NCBI GenBank assembly: GCA_022478985.1
Contig: JAKSZP010006613.1
Span: 62,001 to 126,000 of the forward strand
DNA: 64,000 bases
DNA from: Massospora cicadina
Lineage: Eukaryota > Entomophthoromycota > Entomophthoromycetes > Entomophthorales > Entomophthoraceae
Direction of reading: 5' to 3'
Both the position numbers and the translations under genes were made by a program. Shown here piece by piece: positions 22,094-34,246 of the stretch. The stretch's first letter is position 1, and each line of letters begins with the position of its first letter. The notes under the pieces were generated by a model. It was not told the origin of the DNA. It was given only the letters and a program-made list of their open reading frames with translations, and searched no databases.

Positions 22094-23085
22094 ACCAAAT
22101 TTTCCTCACGTTTAACTTTTTGCCTACTACGGTAAAACGTGCCATTTTGGAGCAACACCTGAAAGATGGTCTCACCATATATGGCGAAGTACAATCTTTC
22201 AAAATGCAACGTTTCACGCTGATGCCACACCTGTGCACCGGCAAAGCCATTGCAGTTCTGACCCCATCTGAGGAGATCGTGAAGGACCTAACCCAGATCC
22301 CACACTCCACCTTTATTGACATCGCAGGGCACACCACCCACCCATTCTGGGTAACCGTGGACAGCGCGCCCCCCATTTGCACCCACTGTGACGTGTTCGG
22401 CCATAAGGCACACGCATGCCCCATTAAAGAGGGCGTTACATTCCAAGAGCACCCCTCGGCGGCCATGGCCAGCGGAGAGGCGCACTATGAACCAACCGCA
22501 AGCACCAAAGAGGCCTTCCCGTGGGGAGCACAAGGCTGCTACCTATTGGTAAAGCCCATCTCCCCGCAGGAGTGGAAGAAGGCCAAGCAGGCCCATAGGA
22601 CTGCGGCCAAGGAAGCGGCCAAGGTCACCACCACCATCCCACACTCACAACGCCAGGAGGACATGGAGACCTTTGCGGCGGAAGCAACTCAGGAATCCAT
22701 CACCCAATCAGATTGGGAGGCCCAAGCTGAACGGGCCAATCAATCTGAGGATCCAATGGGAGATTCAATCTCACCCAATCGCTGCACCCAAGCCCCGGTT
22801 GAAACTGACTTGGGACCTATCCCAACCAAAAAAAAAATTTTTTTTGCCCCACTTGACGGTGCACTGAACTTATCCGCACCGCAAAAAATTCGTCCGACGT
22901 CGGGAAAACAAAAAGCAAAGGCCAAAGCCAATGCAACTCTTTCCGCAAAAATTAACAAAAACCCCAATAGCGTTGCTGCTAATACCCGCGCTGCTGTGAA
23001 AGCCCGTGGGGACCTGGAAGAGGCTGGTGGGCCAGGGGCCCACCCCCTCGCACCTAAGGTGCGATGGGGGAAACCTTCACTCTAG
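22090..23085 (+). CDS. LINE-B ORF1, main part: zinc-knuckle protein (331 codons)
   Basis: An intact frame starting at or before TTG 22090, overlapping the previous stop (TTGA). It begins with an RRM-like or esterase-like fold candidate (FLTFNFLPTTVKRAILEQHL, GKAIAVLTPSEEIVKDL) and has a CCHC zinc knuckle CTHCDVFGHKAHAC (about 22378-22419), as in the nucleic-acid-binding ORF1 of many LINEs. A long Ala/Lys/Gln-rich basic tail follows. The stop TAG 23083-23085 lies 22 nt inside ORF2. LINE-C and D carry homologous but broken copies. Confidence 0.85.
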   Translation: MNQIFLTFNFLPTTVKRAILEQHLKDGLTIYGEVQSFKMQRFTLMPHLCTGKAIAVLTPSEEIVKDLTQIPHSTFIDIAGHTTHPFWVTVDSAPPICTHCDVFGHKAHACPIKEGVTFQEHPSAAMASGEAHYEPTASTKEAFPWGAQGCYLLVKPISPQEWKKAKQAHRTAAKEAAKVTTTIPHSQRQEDMETFAAEATQESITQSDWEAQAERANQSEDPMGDSISPNRCTQAPVETDLGPIPTKKKIFFAPLDGALNLSAPQKIRPTSGKQKAKAKANATLSAKINKNPNSVAANTRAAVKARGDLEEAGGPGAHPLAPKVRWGKPSL

Positions 23086-26000
23086 GGACGCTGAATATTG
23101 CCGGATTCAAGGCCTCCCTGTCCCAGGCTAGGAAACTGAGTTTTTTATAAAATAATTTACGCGTGGATATCCTGGCCATCCAGGAAACCCACTGTCCATG
23201 AGGTTCTGAGGATGCTTGGAAAACAATGCTCCTACCATCCCTATCCTTTTGGTTGAAGCACTGTGGGGTGCTAATTCAGGAAAATAATTTTTTCAAATTT
23301 ACATCTTCAGAAACATTCCTAAATGACTGAGTGCTCATTGTCACCTTCTCTTGGGCCGATGTTGCACACACAATTGTCAACATTTACGCCCCAAACGGTG
23401 CACAAGAGCGTCAGGAATTTTTCTTGTCAGTCAAATCCCTCCCGCTACCCCCCGATTCTTTCCTAATTGGCGACATGAACTGTTGGCTAACCTCACCAAT
23501 GGACCGGTGGCCGCCCTCACCCCACGCCCCACAGGGTCACGTAGAACTACGTGTTCTAAAAGCCACCCTTGGGTTAATGGATGCGCTGCCATGACATGCT
23601 CCACTGCTCGAAAACATGATGCGTCCCCACATCCACAACGGCCAATTAAGGTCCATGACCCGCATTAACCTTATTCTAGCGCCGGCGAAATTCCAACCCC
23701 ACATCTCCCACTTCAAAACAACAAAAATGGAATTCTCCAACCACCGACTGGTCTTGATAACATATCACTTACCCATCACAGTTGCAAAGGCCCCACATTG
23801 GTGCAAAATCCGCCCCCCAGAGCTTGCGTTGCCAGGATTTTCCACGTGGGGGGAAGAGGCAGTTTTAGCAAAATCATTTGTTGCACCATTTTGTGCGGAC
23901 CCCATTTCCACATGGGCAACTTTCAAAAAAGACACCTTCCGCCACTATCGCCATCTCTCATCCAGACGCTCACGAGCCACATCAGCGGTTATATCGCGTG
24001 TGCTGGCGGAATTGGCCCACTTGGAGTCCAACATTCCAGCCTCAGGATATAGCCCTACATGGGGCCAGAAGTGGGCGGAGGCAGCAGCACACCTCAACGC
24101 ACTTGAAAGACAACAAAAACATCAGGTTTGTGTCCAATACAGGGCCACACGCATCACTAAAGGTGACAAGTGCACCGCATACTTCTTCAAAAAAATTTTG
24201 CACCACGCCAGAGCGTGGCCTGCACACAGGTGCAAAGATTGGATAATTCTATCGTGGACACACCAGCTGAAGTGGCAATCAAAACGCAAAGATATTACTC
24301 CGAGTTATACTGAGCTGAACCAATTCAGCCAGCTGAAATGGCGGAATTTCTTGACAGAGCTCATATCCGCACCATTTTCCAATACCCAGAAATAATGAAT
24401 TTAATTACTCCAAACAAATTATGGACTACTATTCGCGGTGCGCCAAACCGAAAATGCCCAGGCCCAGATGGCAATCCATATGAGTTCTACAAAAAATATT
24501 TTAAATACATACCCCCATTGCTGCTAGCCTCACTCAACCAAAGCCTGTTGGAAACGCGCCTCCTACCAGGAGGACATGAGGCTTTTACAGTCACACTCTT
24601 CAAGAAAGGGGATAGGCTAGACTTAGCCAACTGGCGCCCCATTTCTCTAACAAACACAGACACCAAAATTTTAACAAAAATCATGGCTAACCGTTTAGGG
24701 ACTGTAGCATCTGCCACCATCTCTCCAGAACAATTCAGTTTCATCCCCAGAAGGTCGATTTGGGATAACGTGCACTCTGTGGCTAATATGTGTCAGTCCA
24801 CAGCCTCTGGGGCACTTGTATTCTTGGACCAACAAAAGGCCTATGATAGAGTAAACTGGGAATACCTTAGGCCTGCCTCCAACAATTCCGCCTACCTCCC
24901 CGCTTCATTAACTGGGTGATGCTGCTCACGGAATTTGCAACAATGGCTGTGCGCGGCCCAGGTTTCCTAACGGATGTAGTCCATCCTCAAAGGGGCCTGA
25001 GACAAGGGTACCCCCTGAGCCCACTCTTATACAACTTCAGCCTTGACCCACTACTGCGAAATGTGAATGCCCAACTCACTGGGGTCCATGTGCCAGGCCA
25101 AACCCCAGTCAAGATGATGGCATTTGCAGATGATTGCGTGGTGGGGGTGTCTAATAATCAAGTTGCACGCGCGCTTGAAGCCCTCATCCAGGAATATTCC
25201 AGGGTAAGCAACGCGGCACTGAACGCCTCCAAAACCGAAATCATCCTCCTTGGTCAGTTTCAGAACTGCTGGGCCCCAGCAAGTAGTTCCCAACCCAGCC
25301 CAGCTGCTCGCCCAAGTCCACGCCTTACTAACTCAAAGCACACCGCTCCACTGGTGCTCCCCTTTGTGCCGCGACCTACCATAGGACCGGTACGCCATCT
25401 GGGCGTGTGGTTGGAGGCAGGAGGATACGCATCAAAGTAATGGAGGGCCATATACTGGACAACGTGACGAAGAGAATCGCCTCTCTCAGAGCCCATCCTA
25501 CTACCCTCACTGGCAGGGTTGTTCTTGCCAACTCTATGCTCCTATTTAAAGTCTGGTTTGGAGCCCACGCCATCCCCTTCTCCCCAAGCTTCTAAATCCC
25601 TATATGCTTTGCTACAAGGTTGGCTTTGGTCAGGCCGCCCTCCACCAGTACGGCTAGAGGTCATGTTTGGCCCTCATCATCATGGTGGCATGGGCCTACT
25701 TGACATCAAAGCCCATGCCGCCAAGATCCTAGGCACCTGGATTGCGGCCGTCACTGCTCCTACACTCCCATCCCAACACTGGTCCCGCGCGGCCCACTTC
25801 AACTTCTCCCGAGCCTTGGGCCTCAACAACCCATCAAACCCCCACTCCCTGATGAAATACCTTGCATCACACACATCAGCCACAGGTCCTCACGGGACAA
25901 AAACCCACTACAAACGAATCCTACTCTCCATGCGAAGCGCAGAGTGGAGAATTCGTATTAGTGGACATACAACCCAAAGAGGCCGCCCCTCTCCTCAGTT

Positions 26001-26686
26001 CACACAAGAGGTACAGGGGCTACCCATCCATGATGGCGTGATCCCCATTCGACCCAAAGTCTTATCCAGGGTGGACTACCTGGACATGATGGACATCCCT
26101 TATTCCACTGAGTCCCAAAAGACTATCTGGAAATACGCACACCATCCTCTGTTGCAGCCTCAAGTCCGTTCCCATGCGTGGCGCTGCCTGAGGCGGGTGT
26201 ATCGTACAGCTGAGCGCTCTAATGCTTTACACTCATCCTGTGTCGTGTGTGGCCAGTATGGAACGCTGTTTCACCGCCTGGAGAAGTGCCCACCTATAAA
26301 GTAATATGGCGCGAAGTCCAACGTCTGCTAGGCCAGGATCAAACACATCCCTTCAGTCTGTCAAGAGATATGTTTGCTTCATCAACGGCCTCCCCCTCCC
26401 ACCCTCCCTTCGTGCTCTGGTGGTTGCAATCGCCATGTGGACTATCCACACGATTGTCTTGGATGCCATCGCCGGATCCATCCCCACCCTCCCTGAAGCT
26501 GTCCACAGATTCCGGTCTCATTTGGTGGATCACTTTCAAGCGTGGATGTTTGGATATCTCCCACCACGTCGCCAGCAGCTGGTCTCCTCCTGGTTCCCAG
26601 TCTGGTTCATCAAATCAGACCCCTTCCTCCACATGTGCTCAATAGTGGCTACGCCCCCTACACACGTTCCCTCCCCCTTCCCATAA
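23064..26686 (+). pseudogene. LINE-B ORF2: endonuclease, reverse transcriptase, CCHC domain
   Basis: The start is ATG 23064, overlapping ORF1. AP-endonuclease motifs are VDILAIQETHC (about 23163-23195), LIGDMNCW (about 23464-23487) and FSNHRLVLI (about 23735-23760). RT motifs are CPGPDGNPYEFYKKYF, NWRPISLTNTDTKI, FLDQQKAYDRVNWE, GLRQGYPLSPLLYN and FADDC. The C-terminus has CVVCGQYGTLFHRLEKC. It is broken by TAA 23148 and TGA 23197 and 23329, by a frame change near 24880-24910, and by small deletions relative to LINE-A near 25434, 25592, 26290 and 26395. It would nick DNA and prime cDNA synthesis. Confidence 0.92.
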
Positions 26687-26834
26687 GTGGCGTTCCCGCT
26701 GGCAACAAGAGATAGCATCGCTTCTCTGGGGTGCCTCACCTGGTACTGAGTTTTGTCTCGTCTGAGTCATATTCAGAAGTGTCCGTCCCATGGTCAGCCT
26801 TCCCCGCAATAAATCTAAAATTTAAAATCCAAAA

Positions 26835-26853
26835 TTACTAAATGAATATGGAA
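26835..26853. repeat. LINE-B right target-site duplication
   Basis: Identical to 21524-21542. Confidence 0.93.
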
Positions 26854-29324
26854 AGAATCCAGGGAGTTAAGAGTGTGCTTCAGAGTAATCTCAATACTGG
26901 GACATTCATTGAAGAATGTGTCTATTGGCATTGCTATATTGACCCATTTCAGGCTTGGTGTATATCTGCATTGCTCAGCCCATAGGCTGGAATATTCTCA
27001 AGTATTTGTTGCACATAGGGTTTAGTGACTATTTCAGAGGCTTCAGGTATGACAACCTTATTCTGGGAGTGAGTTACCGCATGTACGTTCAAGGAATCTT
27101 CATTTGATACTAAAAATATATTTGATTCCATTGTTAAATGAGGCCCTGTGGCCATCGTTTTCTTGTCAATCAAGTGGGACTAGTGTCTTAGGCACATTAG
27201 AGAATCTTGCATCTATTGTGCTTGTTCTTTTTCCTACTCCTGCACGGTATTGGGAAGAACTATGTTGATACTTTGCTGATGGCATCGGGAAGCATGGTGA
27301 CCTTTACAATTTCAATTAAAGCAAGTAAAATCACTCACTGGCCATGGGGCTCTTTCATTTGAGTTTTTTTCATTTTTTACAGGTGGATTACTGTCAATCT
27401 TATTATTGGTTTTGAAGGGCTCTTCAGCAAAGGCAGCGGGTCCTATCTGTAACCATATTAGGAGGGCCATAATTTTTTGAACATCTGCGCAAATATTCAA
27501 CCAATTCAGATGTCACAAGGTTTTTCACAAAAGCAGGCAATAGAGTGTTTGATAGATTAGGATAAGGTTCTACTGCATGCTCTAGTGCAATCTTAGCATC
27601 AAAAGTTGACCATAGCATGTGCGCCTAAGAGAACTTGAGCTTCACAATAGAATTGTTCCATGAATTTGTCAATTGCTTCATCTTTCTTAAATTAAATGTT
27701 CATAAACTTAGATTTTCTGGTCGACATCTGTTCTGGACCTCCAAATATATAAAGCATAGCCTCGTTGAATTTGGCATATGTTGGATTTTTGTTAATGTGA
27801 GGCATAATCAACTCAATGCTCCACTCATCCAAGCAGTTAATCATAGTAACTGCTTTGTTATGGTCACTGGCCCCATGCATGGCCATTTTAAAGCGTTTGA
27901 CAAATGTGGTAATACTTCCATTCTTGTCAAAAGCTGGCAGGTTTGCTGGTTTCTAATTCATCGCTTCCCTGTTCCTGGTTATCATGATAACTTCTTGGTT
28001 GACTAGAGCCAGGCGTACTAGGCGTTAGGTCATTGTATACCAGTTTGAGGTGTTAGGGTTGGCCAAAGCTACCATATTGCTAGGCAGTTGTTGACATGGC
28101 CCAGCGTCCATTTTGGTAGCTATTTCTGAAGCTTCGTCTTCATAATATTTGGAATAATTTCAAGTCATGTGGTTTGTAGCAAACTGACAACGCCCATCAT
28201 CCAGAGCTCAAATTCGCTTGTTAATTTCATTTTCCCATTTGACATGATTTTGGGTTTTTAGCTTTTTTTTCGCAATTTTCTCATTCAAGCTAGTAGCTTA
28301 TAGTTGCAAGGTAAAAATCACTTGGTCCTTTTCTTTTATTGCCTTCTTGAACTGGTTCAATTCTCCATGGAGATTTTTGTTTTACTCATTAGTAACATTA
28401 ACATCATCATTGATATTATTGATCTGTAAATCAAGATGATCAATGGAGTCTTGATTTTTCTCATTTTTCGCCAGTTGGTCCTCAAATTGTGTTTGTCAGT
28501 AAATGATTTTTCCGGTGTATTCATCCTTCATCTATGAAATTTGGGTGCTCAAATGTTGATACTGGTCACAAAATTCATCGTTATGGTTTAACTGTGCCTC
28601 TTGGGTTTTGTGATTAAGCCTCATGAACTCTGAAGCGTTAATAGAAGTCTGAGTAATATTGCTGATCCAATATTCTGTGACTCCTCTTTCTTTTAAGAGT
28701 ATTTCAAAGATAAGATGCAATCTGTCATTTTAGATCTTGTGCTAATTCTGCTACCCGGTCATTAGCCTAAGTGGCTAAGTTGTAATTTGTTTCCAAACAG
28801 AATGGACCTCAGCGTTGTTGGCTTCCAATTACTCATCTAAAAGTTGGCCCGCTTGGCTGGAGTTGTAAGAGAAGTTCACCAACTCAATAATGGCTGCATG
28901 ATGGCGGGTAATTATCATCTGAGAATTTCTAGAGGTGGGATGTACAAATTCAACAAAGTATTGGGCGATATTCTCTATCCCAATTAAATTGTTTCAGATC
29001 TGAGCTACGTTTAATTGATGATGAGCAAGATATCTCATCCACAACACATATTGCTGTTATTGGCGGTAAAAAGGGTTGCTACTATTGTCTGCGGGCCCTT
29101 GTCCTATTTGATACCCTCTTACCAACTGCTGTTTAAGACGTTTCAGCTCTCCATGTGAAATGGGTTCATCAGGATAGGTGATAATGGGTACATCCTCCAA
29201 ATTAATCTGGGACACAGTCATTTGAGTAGTCCCATTGGGCCCGGTTATAGTTCTGAATAATTGATTGGGATTGCTCCCCTGCTCAGCGCAGTCACCATCT
29301 GTGGTCCCAGCCATGAGCACCACT
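26854..29324 (-). pseudogene. F3 gag remnant
   Basis: The minus strand reads gag from the primer-binding site downwards. The open frame at 29057-29323 contains QINLEDVPIITYPDEPISHG and GELKRLKQQLVRGYQ, then come coiled-coil-like glutamine/asparagine-rich pieces (28532-28720) and capsid sequence (27692-27886: VTMINCLDEWSIELIMPHIN). A zinc knuckle at about 27294-27335 (C-F-N-stop-N-C-K-G-H-H-A-S-R-C) has TGA in place of the second Cys codon. Several frameshifts separate the parts. Confidence 0.8.
29311..29322 (-). other. F3 primer-binding site
   Basis: The minus strand reads TGGTGCTCATGG two bases after the end of the 5' LTR. The first nine bases equal those of F1 and F2. Confidence 0.78.
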
Positions 29325-30154
29325 TGTTGAATTTTGGTTCTGCTTCAGAGGGCTGGTTCTTCTTCAGATGTGGAATGAAGTTTCGTGCATCTATTGTATA
29401 ATGACAATAGATAGGATGGCTTCAAAATTTAATATATAAATTCTTTAAAGTACTTAAACCGTATACCCTGTCATTTACTTGGACAATGGCACGTCGCCCT
29501 GATCTTACTGATCCCAAGTAAAGTCTTGACTGATACAAAGTAAGTACTAAACACAAAAAAATTTATAAGCTAAATTATAAACTAGTCCAGTAGTTGAATG
29601 TATTTTATTAGCATCAACTTGAGGGTTATTTATAGGGTTTGAAGTTCACCACATCTTACCCATAACGTCCCATTTTCAATGGCACTTGGCCACATAAAAT
29701 GTTTATAAGAACGTTTACAAATACTCTGACTCAGGGCATCATACTCAGCCTCAGGGTCAGAGTAAACACCGTCATCATTCTCAAGATGGCGTTTTGGACA
29801 TGTCTGCAAAAAGCTGAACCAATTCTATTTCACATGTAATCAGCAGCACATACCAAGGCGATTTGTATCACTAATTAGGAATTAATTTGATCAAAAACTC
29901 GACTGACATTATGAACTAATTTCGACATAGACCAACAAAGCCTATGTGCCTGAGTCAATAAGTTAAATCTTAATTTATGTCTGACTTAACCAACAAAGCC
30001 CTCGTGCTCATGTCATCATAGTCAAATTTTATTAAGTTAATTTGCTAGGCCACAAATCCCAAGTTTGGATATACTTAGGATATACCTGATCCATAATCAC
30101 TGATATCTGATATGATTTAATATCTGACAATTAGGTCCAGTCAATTACTCAACA
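29325..30154 (-). repeat. F3 5' LTR
   Basis: Near-identical to 16782-17606; 5' LTR because the primer-binding site adjoins its inner edge. Confidence 0.93.
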
Positions 30155-31649
30155 GAGGGCAAGGACCTCCTTCAAACAAATTTTGGAAGCAAGGCGCTGA
30201 GCCATCGCAGGGTAGTTGTTTTTTATAGAAAGGAGGGTTTGAACCTGCTAGGTGGATCTGATCACTGAACCAATTAAGCTGATCATCATCACTAGCTTTA
30301 CAAATCACCTCTAAAAACCTCAACACCTAGTGAAGATAAGTCCGTCAAGGTATTATGGATATATCAATTCTCCCTAGCCTCAACCTATCTGGAACCTGTG
30401 CTTAAATTGGGCCTAAACATAATATCCTGCATCTTCACCACCCCCTCAGACTCTTCATCAGAGGGATTTTCAATGCACCTCAACAAGTTACTAAGAGGAG
30501 GCGAAGAAACTGGATTAATTTCCTCACAGTGGAGGGCTTTGTCACTCTCATCTACCCTTTTGACTTTTGAAGGGAGTAACGTGGCTGAACCAACTTTTGG
30601 AGGAGAAGGTGGAAGTGTAATGGCTTTAACGGTTGCCTTAAAAGTGGTTGGCTTAGACTGCCCCATAACGGCAGTTTTGAACTAGAGAAAGCCTTAGTGG
30701 AGTCTAAAGGGAATTTAAACAGTGGCTTAGGAGGGCGTTATGCGTTATTCATTGTGGTAGACCGCTTGGAAAGTGGGAGATCAGGAAAAGTGATAACTGC
30801 CTTTACTGGCTGAACATTTGAACCTGAAGCTTGGGGGAAGTGCTGCCCCATAACTGTCAATAGTTTCAGGTTTTCTCACACGGTGGAGGATTATTAGGTT
30901 GTTGTAGCTCTTTAGCAGCTGGCTTCCAGTGAGATAAAGCCATAGAAGAGTCTGAAAGGGTCGAAGTTGCTTCCCACTTTAGTACGTCTTGTTGAAGTTC
31001 AGGTTCATAAACGTCACCTACTTCTAGAAGTGCTTCTTTGATATTGAATAAAGTTTGAAAGCTATGCTTGACTGCGGATATATGCATTGCCAAAGAGGGG
31101 TAAGATGCCAAACTGGCCACTATAGGTGCGATATCACTTCTAGAGGAAGTAGTTTGTCCAGCAACAGAGGTTTAGCTTTTCTATAAAATCGCTCAACAAA
31201 CGAGGGGATCGATTCATCCTCTTGCAGTCTAAAGCACATAAAGGCCTGTTTTGGCTGTTGTAAACTCTGTTGGGAAGCAAACTCGTCAATCAGCGCTTGT
31301 TTGACCTCTTCTTAGTGGTAAGTGTGTTCATTTTAGTAACCATGATATCCTGAGCTATCTTACTTAAGCAGGAAAGGAAAAACTTGGGTTTTTGTAAATC
31401 AGTCGCTCCTTCTATTGAAGCCTCATAAACATAAAGGAAGGAAGCGATACTGCCCTCACCAGGCTTGAACTTATCTTTAAACTGAGGTTAGAAGTTTAGG
31501 GGAGGTCCCATTAGGGCCTTATAAAGAGTGCTTCTCAAGCCTTTTTAAGGAGATCCAGGGCACTGGCTAGTTATTTTCAAAGCAGCTAGCCTTGGTTTTA
31601 AAATAGTTGCCATAGTGTAAGTAGTCCTTGGTGGTATAAAAGGGCCCTG
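30155..31649 (-). pseudogene. F1 gag remnant
   Basis: Minus-strand frames show the capsid motif FKDKFKPGEGSIASFLYVYE (about 31420-31485), shared with F2 gag, then EDESIPSFVERF (about 31185-31220), a variable region (30866-31120) and a serine/proline-rich C-terminal region (30385-30666). The 3' end reads KICLKEVLARSPTFSA when joined across F3 to the protease island at 16781, so gag and pro were in one frame there. Stops are numerous. Confidence 0.8.
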
Positions 31650-31661
31650 TAGTGAGCACCA
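31650..31661 (-). other. F1 primer-binding site
   Basis: The minus strand reads TGGTGCTCACTA immediately after the 5' LTR, identical to the F2 site. Confidence 0.75.
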
Positions 31662-32422
31662 GTTTTTGATTTTAACCTGAAAAGATGATCATCTGGTGCA
31701 TGATGTGCTAAAATCAGCAATAGTGGATTTATACTACATAATGTAATAAAATAATGAGCTTTTAAAAGCTTATGAAATTAGGGTTTTTCAGTTTTAATTA
31801 GGCGCTGTGGGGTAAGATGAAAAACGCTACCACTATATCTGACTGATCAGTATTTAAACTTTAATGAGGGTTGGAAGAAATTCGCGGATAGATTTCAAAT
31901 AATTTGCCTAGTCCAAATTAGGAAAAATAGGGAATAGCGTATCAAAACTCAAGTATTCACTTCATGTCAGCGGAATGATGGAAGGAGAATTATGATTGGC
32001 TAAAACATACCCATGAGGTAACACTTTTATGAAATGCAGCCAATCCCCATTCAAGAAATTTATTGCACCTTGGGGAACCACCCAAAGCCTATTAAAGGGA
32101 ATGGTCCTTGCATAGGTGCTTTGAAGGACCTGATCATGGTGGAGGAAGTACCTTCTGAGGGTCACCCCACGGTCCATTGGTTGGTCAGAGTAATCTGACT
32201 GCTTGATTTGATATTAGTTGCCCATACAGGTTTCGAAATGGTGTTACCAGATTAACAGGATACCACCAAGAATTGGACAGAGTCTTTTGGCCAATTTCTT
32301 CATTATTATTTATTTAAATCAATATCATTATCACAGACTAGTTATGTCTGATATTTCCCCTTATCAGTTAATTTGAACTCACAACATTCTTATCTTAACA
32401 CTGGGAGGGCAAATGTCTGACA
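31662..32422 (-). repeat. F1 5' LTR
   Basis: Aligns end to end with 5981-6742; the inner TG has decayed. Confidence 0.88.
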
Positions 32423-32429
32423 ATATAAG

Positions 32430-33000
32430 ATCATATTGCCTACAAGTGATCACAAGTTAAAGATGGTTTATTAGAACAAGCCATCTGCTTTCAGGTGCTT
32501 CTCTCCTTCATGGTGCATAATCTAAAGGACTTATTAATCAACTGAACAGCCCATATTGAAATTATTCCATCTGACATTTTATGTTGATCACGCATCTTGG
32601 TGAGGCATTATCTGTATTTATCTTAAAATGAACATGAATGTAAAGTTAGATGTGGTGTACATATTTAATAACTGTGATGCACCTTCAATTAATAACTGTG
32701 TGTAATTACACATTGCCTAGTGAATGTCTTTGGGTGAACTCTACTGATCTTTAACTACTTCATTTTCCAATTGAATTAAGAGGGCGCCCATACCCAAATC
32801 TTTAGAATAGTATATATTAAATTCTTTGCCTAGTTAACTATATTAGATAAGAGCTTCCATAAGTTTCTGAATAAGCTGGCTGAATACAAATACTTGTTCT
32901 TGCTCTAGAATGAACAATATTTCTTTTTGATCCAGTGTGTGAATGATTTGGCAATGTACACAAAGTTAGTAATGAATTGTAAGTAGTATCATACCATGTC
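32430..33000 (-). pseudogene. F5 RNase H / integrase N-terminal region, very decayed
   Basis: This lies between the F1 edge and the F5 RT. On the minus strand it should hold RNase H and the start of integrase, but I find only short, weak matches. The assignment rests mainly on position. Confidence 0.35.
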
Positions 33001-33660
33001 TAAGAACACCTTCACATTTCTTATGAACCTGGGGAACTCATCCTGGAAATATGTTTGGCCTTCCTTGACAAGGTTGGATCCTCTTTGCTTCATTCCATGT
33101 ACAAGGAATTGTAACAGGTTTTAAAGGAAAAAAACTTGCTTCTCTTCATATTGAAGTTGTTCTATCTAAAACGTGTCTAAAGCTTCTATAGGTGTTCATG
33201 TGATCATTGAACGTTTTCAGATAAATTGTTATGTTGTCTAAGTAGATAAGTACACTTGACATGTTTGGATCTCTTTAATCTATTACATTACTCTTTGGAA
33301 CGTAGCTAGAACATTTCACAAACCCTGTGGCATATGTGTTGGTTGTACGGTCCTTGGCTGGTAATCAGTGAAAATTCTCCTGTTCTTCTGATGACAGCTC
33401 CATAACCAATATCTGGTTTCTAAGTCCATGGCTTATAAGTAGCGCGATCCACCATGTCATTTAGAGGCAATGTCAGTGCATGCTAGAGGCTATGAATTTT
33501 TCATAGTTAGATCTATTAGTCTTATGCAACCCATAACTATTAATTGTGTTCCATTCATATATCTCACTAGCAAAAAGGGCGACGCATAAGGTCTCTTAGA
33601 GTGGTACCAAGACTGAAATTATAAGATGCTGTAGTTATTTTGAAATGACTTCTTTCTTGC
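33001..33660 (-). pseudogene. F5 reverse transcriptase remnant
   Basis: The minus strand carries MPQGL, a stop, then NVLATFQRVM (about 33290-33340) and LIYLDNITIYLKT at about 33210-33250, the catalytic YLDD box with its second Asp changed to Asn. Surrounding frames are full of stops. Confidence 0.7.
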
Positions 33661-34246
33661 TGATAGAACATCAGTAAATTTAATCAAAAAGTTTTGGAGC
33701 TCTCAGTGTCATTCCTATGAATTTCTTTCTTTAACAAGCCATATTATTTAGGTCCAGAGCAGAAATAATCTGAGTGTTGATCCAAGAGTTCATTGTTCAC
33801 GACCTTCTTGTGTATTTGGCTCCTGCAGCCTAATATATCTTTGATGCCAGCAATGAACTGAAACGATTAAAAATGACATAATGGAAAATTTTTGCAAAGC
33901 TATAGTATGACACTTCAAATAAAGACTTGGTGCTTAACAATTTTCTTAAAAGAATGAATTTAACTTCCTCTTGGTAGGTAGATCCTTTGGATCAAAGCAT
34001 CACTATAGGTGCATAGTTTTTAAATTTTTTGGGTCAGTAGAATTAAACATCATATGTTATGATTATTGATAATGATGTTGTTTAGCATGATTTACTGTTC
34101 TAAAGGCAGTAGGCCCACTTTTTAGGCGTACAAAGGCAAACCAAATTCTGCTTCTACTGTTTGTGGTAGCTGCTTAGTTCACTTCATCTTCTGGGTTTAG
34201 CTGACTAGGTAAAGTAGAAGTATTGGTTTGATTAGGAATACTCACT

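Larger units (their letters stand above)
21543..26834 (+). mobile_element. LINE-B: nearly full-length non-LTR retrotransposon
   Basis: A 5.3-kb LINE flanked by a perfect 19-bp duplication. The order is 5' UTR (21543-21844), ORF1 in two overlapping parts (21845-22093 and 22090-23085), ORF2 (23064-26686) with AP endonuclease, RT and CCHC domain, and a short 3' UTR ending in A-rich sequence (26805-26834). Its first bases (ACTTTCCTTTCTCG) resemble the starts of LINE-C and D, so the 5' end is probably complete. It is markedly more GC-rich than its host. Confidence 0.95.
16782..30154 (-). mobile_element. F3: Ty3/gypsy LTR element, minus strand, interrupted by LINE-B
   Basis: The LTRs at 16782-17606 and 29325-30154 (about 825-830 bp) differ at few positions by eye, the most similar pair in the window. 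Flanking pentamers are GCGGG (16777-16781) and GAGGG (30155-30159), one mismatch apart. A clear purine tract (AAGGTGGGGGAAG on the minus strand, complement of 17607-17619) precedes the 3' LTR. The coding part is gag 26854-29324 and PR-RT-RNaseH-IN 18379-21542, with LINE-B inserted in the protease. Confidence 0.93.
5981..32422 (-). mobile_element. F1: Ty3/gypsy LTR element, minus strand, split by F2 and F3
   Basis: F1 is bounded by LTRs at 5981-6742 and 31662-32422. Without its inserts it is about 6.6 kb: gag 30155-31650, protease pieces 16527-16781 and 9850-9982, and RT/RNaseH/integrase 6800-9240. The hexamer TATAAG precedes the left LTR (5975-5980) and follows the right one (32424-32429), a plausible target-site duplication. 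F1 lies inside F5, between F5's integrase and its RT. The two LTRs show many differences by eye, so F1 is older than F2 and F3 inside it. Confidence 0.9.

Noticed and set aside
22035..22466. Long minus-strand open frame (143 codons) and other antisense frames across 22.0-26.7 kb
   Set aside because: They are antisense shadows of the GC-rich LINE-B ORF1 and ORF2; they have no motif and no counterpart kept in LINE-C.
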